Part shown: one piece after another, positions 6,078 to 8,439 of the stretch
Layout: every line of letters begins with the position of its first letter
Numbering within the stretch: the stretch's first letter is position 1
Assembly (NCBI GenBank): GCA_040255445.1
Contig: JBDZUZ010000159.1
Span: forward strand, 1-8,439
Origin: JBDZUZ01 sp040255445
Lineage (GTDB): Bacteria; Planctomycetota; Phycisphaerae; Phycisphaerales; UBA1924
DNA: 8,439 nucleotides
Direction: 5' to 3'
Notes under the pieces: generated by a model
The model's database searches: none
What the model saw: the letters and a program-made list of their open reading frames with translations, nothing else
What the model was told of the DNA's origin: nothing
Translations under genes and position numbers: made by a program

Positions 6078-6091
6078 TTCCCCCGTACCCT
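6063..6091 (+). promoter_or_regulatory. Candidate separate promoter of pdhC
   Basis: TTGTCC (6063-6068) and TACCCT (6086-6091) are separated by 17 bp and match sigma70 consensus at four and three positions. The -35-like hexamer lies inside an octamer unit (TTTGTCCC). TACCCTTGGGC (6086-6096) is identical to the motif before pdhA (2513-2523). Initiation near 6098 would give a leader of about 64 nt. This would supply pdhC with a promoter despite the antisense gene separating it from pdhB. Confidence 0.4.
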
Positions 6092-6161
6092 TGGGCCTCA
6101 CACGCGCGGGGGCCCCAGCCCCGCCCACCGACCCGGCCCACTTCAGAAGGACGCCCCCACA

Positions 6162-7559
6162 ATGGCCCACGGCGCTTCGACCGACCCCAACGTCTTCATC
6201 CTCCCCGACCTCGGAGAGGGCGTGCACGAGGCCGAACTCATCAAGTGGCGCGTCAGCGTCGGTGACACCGTCAGCGAACACGACATCCTCGCCGAGATGG
6301 AGACCGACAAGGCCCTGGTCGAAGTCCCCAGCCCCCGCCCCGGCACCATCGCACAGCTTCACGGCTCCGAGGGCGAGATCCTCAAGGTCGGCAACCCCCT
6401 CGTGACCTACGGCGGTGAGGGCGGATCCAAGCCCGCGAAGCAGGCCGACAAGCCCATCCAGCAGAAGCCCGCCCCCAAGGCCGACAAAGCCGCGCCCCAG
6501 GCCGAAGAAGCAACCGAAGAACGCGAAGACGCCGGCACCGTCGTCGGCAAGATGGGCGGCGAAGTCGCCGGCATGACCGCCACCGGCGGCAAGGCCCTGG
6601 CCACCCCCGCCGTCCGCCGCCTCGCCCGCGATATGGGCGTCGACATCGACACCGTCCGCGGCACCGGTATCGGCGGCCGCGTCCTCGAGAAGGACGTCCG
6701 CGCCGCATCGAGCGGCGGCTCGCAGGCAAAGGCCCCCGCCGCCCGCCGCAATGTCCCCGATGTCGCTCCCATGGATCGCTCCGAGCCGCACAGCGCCGTC
6801 GTCGAGCGCCCCGCGACACCTCCCGCGCGCATGCCGGCCCCCGCATCCGGCCGCGACGAGTCCACCCGCATCCCCTTCCGCGGCGTCCGCCGCACCATCG
6901 CCAACCGCCTCAAGGAATCCATCACCCAGACGGTCCACTTCACCGTCATGGACGAGGCCGATGTCACCGCACTCGATTCCCTCCGCCGCAAGCTCGCGGC
7001 CGCGAGCGGCGAGAAGGTCTCCTTCCTCCCCTTCGTCGCCAGCGCCGTCGCCCGCGTCCTGGGCGACCAGCGCTTCCGCGCCTTGAACGCCACCACCGAC
7101 GACGCCAACGAAGAAATCATCCAGCACCGCTCGGTGCACATGGGCATCGCCACCGACACCGACAGCGGCCTGATGGTCCCCGTCATACGCGATGCCGACC
7201 GCCTCGGCGTCCTCGAACTCGGCCGCGCGATTACCCAGATTGCCGAGTCCGCCCGGAGTCGCGCAATCCCGCGCGAGCAGCTCTCTGGCTCGACCTTCAC
7301 CATCAGCAACGTCGGCAGCCACGCCGGCCGCTTCGCAACCCCGATCATTAACTACCCCGAGGTCGGCATCCTCGCCGTCGGCCGCGGCCGCGAAGGTATG
7401 GTCGTCAGCCGCGGCTCCTTCCGCGTCGGCCTGCTGCTGCCGCTCAGCCTCGCCTGCGACCACCGCGTCGTCGACGGCGCCACCGCCGCCCTCGCCCTCG
7501 CCGAGATCGTCAAGCTCCTCCAAGACCCCGAGGGACTGCTGACCCCGGCCAGAGGCTGA
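6162..7559 (+). CDS. pdhC: Dihydrolipoamide acetyltransferase, E2 of the pyruvate dehydrogenase complex
   Basis: Encodes 465 residues with one lipoyl domain, a typical bacterial E2 layout. It transfers the acetyl group from lipoyl-lysine to CoA and forms the complex core. Lipoyl domain about 10-84, with METDKALVEVPSP placing the lipoylated Lys at 50. An Ala/Pro/Lys/Glu-rich flexible linker spans about 85-143. The peripheral subunit-binding domain is about 146-181 (ATPAVRRLARDMGV...GTGIGGRVLEKDV). A second linker leads to the catalytic domain from about 235, ending with DHRVVDGA, whose His434 and Asp438 are catalytic. The ATG at 6162 follows AGAAGGA at 10-nt spacing and starts just before the lipoyl domain; longer in-frame readings run through the octamer array and are rejected. 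It is separated from pdhB by the GNAT gene. The neighbouring E1 supports PDH rather than OGDH or BCKDH. Confidence 0.93.
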   Translation: MAHGASTDPNVFILPDLGEGVHEAELIKWRVSVGDTVSEHDILAEMETDKALVEVPSPRPGTIAQLHGSEGEILKVGNPLVTYGGEGGSKPAKQADKPIQQKPAPKADKAAPQAEEATEEREDAGTVVGKMGGEVAGMTATGGKALATPAVRRLARDMGVDIDTVRGTGIGGRVLEKDVRAASSGGSQAKAPAARRNVPDVAPMDRSEPHSAVVERPATPPARMPAPASGRDESTRIPFRGVRRTIANRLKESITQTVHFTVMDEADVTALDSLRRKLAAASGEKVSFLPFVASAVARVLGDQRFRALNATTDDANEEIIQHRSVHMGIATDTDSGLMVPVIRDADRLGVLELGRAITQIAESARSRAIPREQLSGSTFTISNVGSHAGRFATPIINYPEVGILAVGRGREGMVVSRGSFRVGLLLPLSLACDHRVVDGATAALALAEIVKLLQDPEGLLTPARG

Positions 7560-7580
7560 TCGGGGCACCCGCCGCCCGAT
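7559..7580 (+). terminator. Weak hairpin at the pdhC stop
   Basis: ATCGGG (7559-7564), overlapping the last base of the TGA stop, and CCCGAT (7575-7580) form a 6-bp stem with a 10-nt loop. A second stem, CGCAAT (7603-7608) with ATTGCG (7615-7620), follows. Neither has a clear T tract, so termination here is only possible, perhaps Rho-dependent. Confidence 0.3.
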
Positions 7581-7657
7581 AACCCGCGGCACAGAAGTCT
7601 TGCGCAATACACACATTGCGGCCTGAACCCCAGTGCTGTAGTCTGCCGAAAATTGCT

Positions 7658-7677
7658 CGGGACGTGTGCGCGTCCCG
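7658..7677 (+). promoter_or_regulatory. Hairpin in the leader of the secreted-protein gene
   Basis: CGGGACG (7658-7664) and CGTCCCG (7671-7677) form a perfect 7-bp stem with loop TGTGCG, about 96 bp before the ATG at 7773. It lies within the 213-bp gap 7560-7772. A possible extended -10 element (TG-C-TGTAGT, 7634-7642) precedes it, which would place the hairpin in the 5' leader. No known riboswitch class was recognised. The role is unknown. Confidence 0.3.
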
Positions 7678-7772
7678 TGTCGGTCCGAGAAGGTCCCTGA
7701 CGACCGCTTCGACGGCGGCGGAGTGATCCGCAATTTCCATTCGTGTGGGCAGCCCGATCGGGAATTCAGCAA

Positions 7773-8439
7773 ATGAAGATGTGTGCGATTGCCGCCGCGA
7801 CAATCCTCGCGGCCGCGGCAGGCGGTGCGTATGGCGACACCGTCAGCGTGCTCGATCCCTTCCAGGGATGGGGCGCACTGGGCATGGACATCACGACCAC
7901 GTATGCACCGGACTTGCAGGACGGGTCACTCGAGATCAACTCAACCCCCGGCAACCCGGCGATGCTGGTCCGGCAGCTCTTAGGAGGCGGCGTCTTCGGA
8001 ACAGTCGGCGACCTCCAGACCGTCAACTTCGATTGGTACAAGGACAGTTCCAGCGGAGTTGGCCCAGCGGAAACCGTCGAGTTCTCGATGTGGGTCGCGT
8101 CAAACCTGGACATCAGCCAGAACACCTTCATCAGCTGGCAGTTTGACTCGAATTCAGTCGCCGCGACGGATCAATGGATCACGCAGTCGTTGACGCTGGC
8201 GAACTTCACCGCAGAGGATCCCTCGCTCACCGTGACGGGCGACTGGCAGATCTTCGGCCTCATCTGGCGGACGGGAAGCAGTTGGAGCGGCAACTTCAAC
8301 GGCGCAATCGACAACGTCCACATCGACTTCGCCAATGGGGCGGACATTAACTACAACTTCGAGCCGCAGGTGATCCCGCTCCCCAGCGCTGCATGGGCGG
8401 GACTCGGTGGCCTCGCGCTGATCCCGATCGTGCGCCGTG
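7773..8439 (+). CDS. Secreted protein with PEP-CTERM/VPLPA-like C-terminal anchor (3' end cut off)
   Basis: An open frame runs from ATG 7773 to the window edge without a stop (222 full codons). It begins with a signal peptide (MKMCAIAAATILAAAAGGAY, cleavage likely near AYG). The body is rich in Asn, Ser, Thr, Trp and Gly with alternating hydrophobic strands (for example LQTVNFDWYKD and WQIFGLIWR), suggesting an all-beta extracellular domain. Near the end comes IPLPSAAWAGLGGLALIP followed by VRR: a Pro-Leu-Pro motif, a hydrophobic helix and arginines, as in PEP-CTERM/VPLPA-CTERM sorting tails processed by exosortases. The stop is probably only a few codons beyond the edge. The ribosome site is weak (GGAA 8 nt upstream). 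The function of the body is not recognised. It is probably exported and handled at the envelope. Confidence 0.85.
   Translation, partial: MKMCAIAAATILAAAAGGAYGDTVSVLDPFQGWGALGMDITTTYAPDLQDGSLEINSTPGNPAMLVRQLLGGGVFGTVGDLQTVNFDWYKDSSSGVGPAETVEFSMWVASNLDISQNTFISWQFDSNSVAATDQWITQSLTLANFTAEDPSLTVTGDWQIFGLIWRTGSSWSGNFNGAIDNVHIDFANGADINYNFEPQVIPLPSAAWAGLGGLALIPIVRR

Noticed and set aside
2547..7559. TGA reassigned to an amino acid in this organism
   Set aside because: pdhA, the small gene, pdhB and pdhC all end at TGA exactly where their families or operon spacing require a stop.
5937..7772. Long minus-strand open frame (611 codons) opposite pdhC
   Set aside because: Mirror of the clear E2 gene; its C-terminal part is merely the translated octamer array (KGTEGRRDRGTKG).
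7560..7772. Riboswitch upstream of the secreted-protein gene
   Set aside because: Small hairpins are present, but no conserved core of a known riboswitch class could be identified.

Overview
The window is GC-rich DNA, most likely from a planctomycete and probably class Phycisphaerae. That is an inference from three things: the Gram-positive-like alpha2/beta2 pyruvate dehydrogenase E1, a secreted protein whose C-terminal anchor begins IPLPSAAW (a PEP-CTERM/VPLPA-like sorting tail common in that group), and an Arg/Asp/Asn-rich secreted PRC-barrel protein. No rRNA, tRNA, CRISPR array or transposase is visible.

Layout. Positions 61-85 hold a strong hairpin that ends the first gene. Positions 122-2188 (minus) encode a secreted 688-residue protein with two PRC-barrel-like and two OB-like modules separated by charged low-complexity linkers. 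Positions 2189-2546 are a divergent regulatory region with a cluster of short direct and inverted repeats. From 2547 to 4940 (plus) runs a tight operon: pdhA (E1 alpha), a 67-residue FlbD/SwrD-like small protein, and pdhB (E1 beta). The E2 gene pdhC lies at 6162-7559 (plus). Between pdhB and pdhC sits an oppositely oriented GNAT-type acetyltransferase gene (5176-5925, minus). A truncated secreted protein gene (7773 to the window end, plus) follows pdhC.

The three PDH genes should build the E1-E2 part of the pyruvate dehydrogenase complex, which converts pyruvate to acetyl-CoA. E3 (dihydrolipoamide dehydrogenase) is not in the window and must be encoded elsewhere.

The most unusual part is 4948-6085. 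Arrays of a phased 8-bp unit (GGGACAAA and variants) flank the GNAT gene. Two arrays make a 30-bp perfect inverted repeat around two small hairpins downstream of pdhB. The second and third arrays share a 28-bp exact direct repeat, 966 bp apart, that brackets the GNAT gene. The GNAT frame carries an in-frame TGA exactly where its family continues; past the TGA the same frame encodes the expected C-terminal strand (RMGFGVGYTKVVLVR). This looks like a repeat-bounded, decaying or readthrough-dependent insertion that splits the PDH operon. pdhC appears to have its own promoter, sharing an 11-bp motif (TACCCTTGGGC) with the pdhA promoter region and taking its -35-like element from the octamer array.
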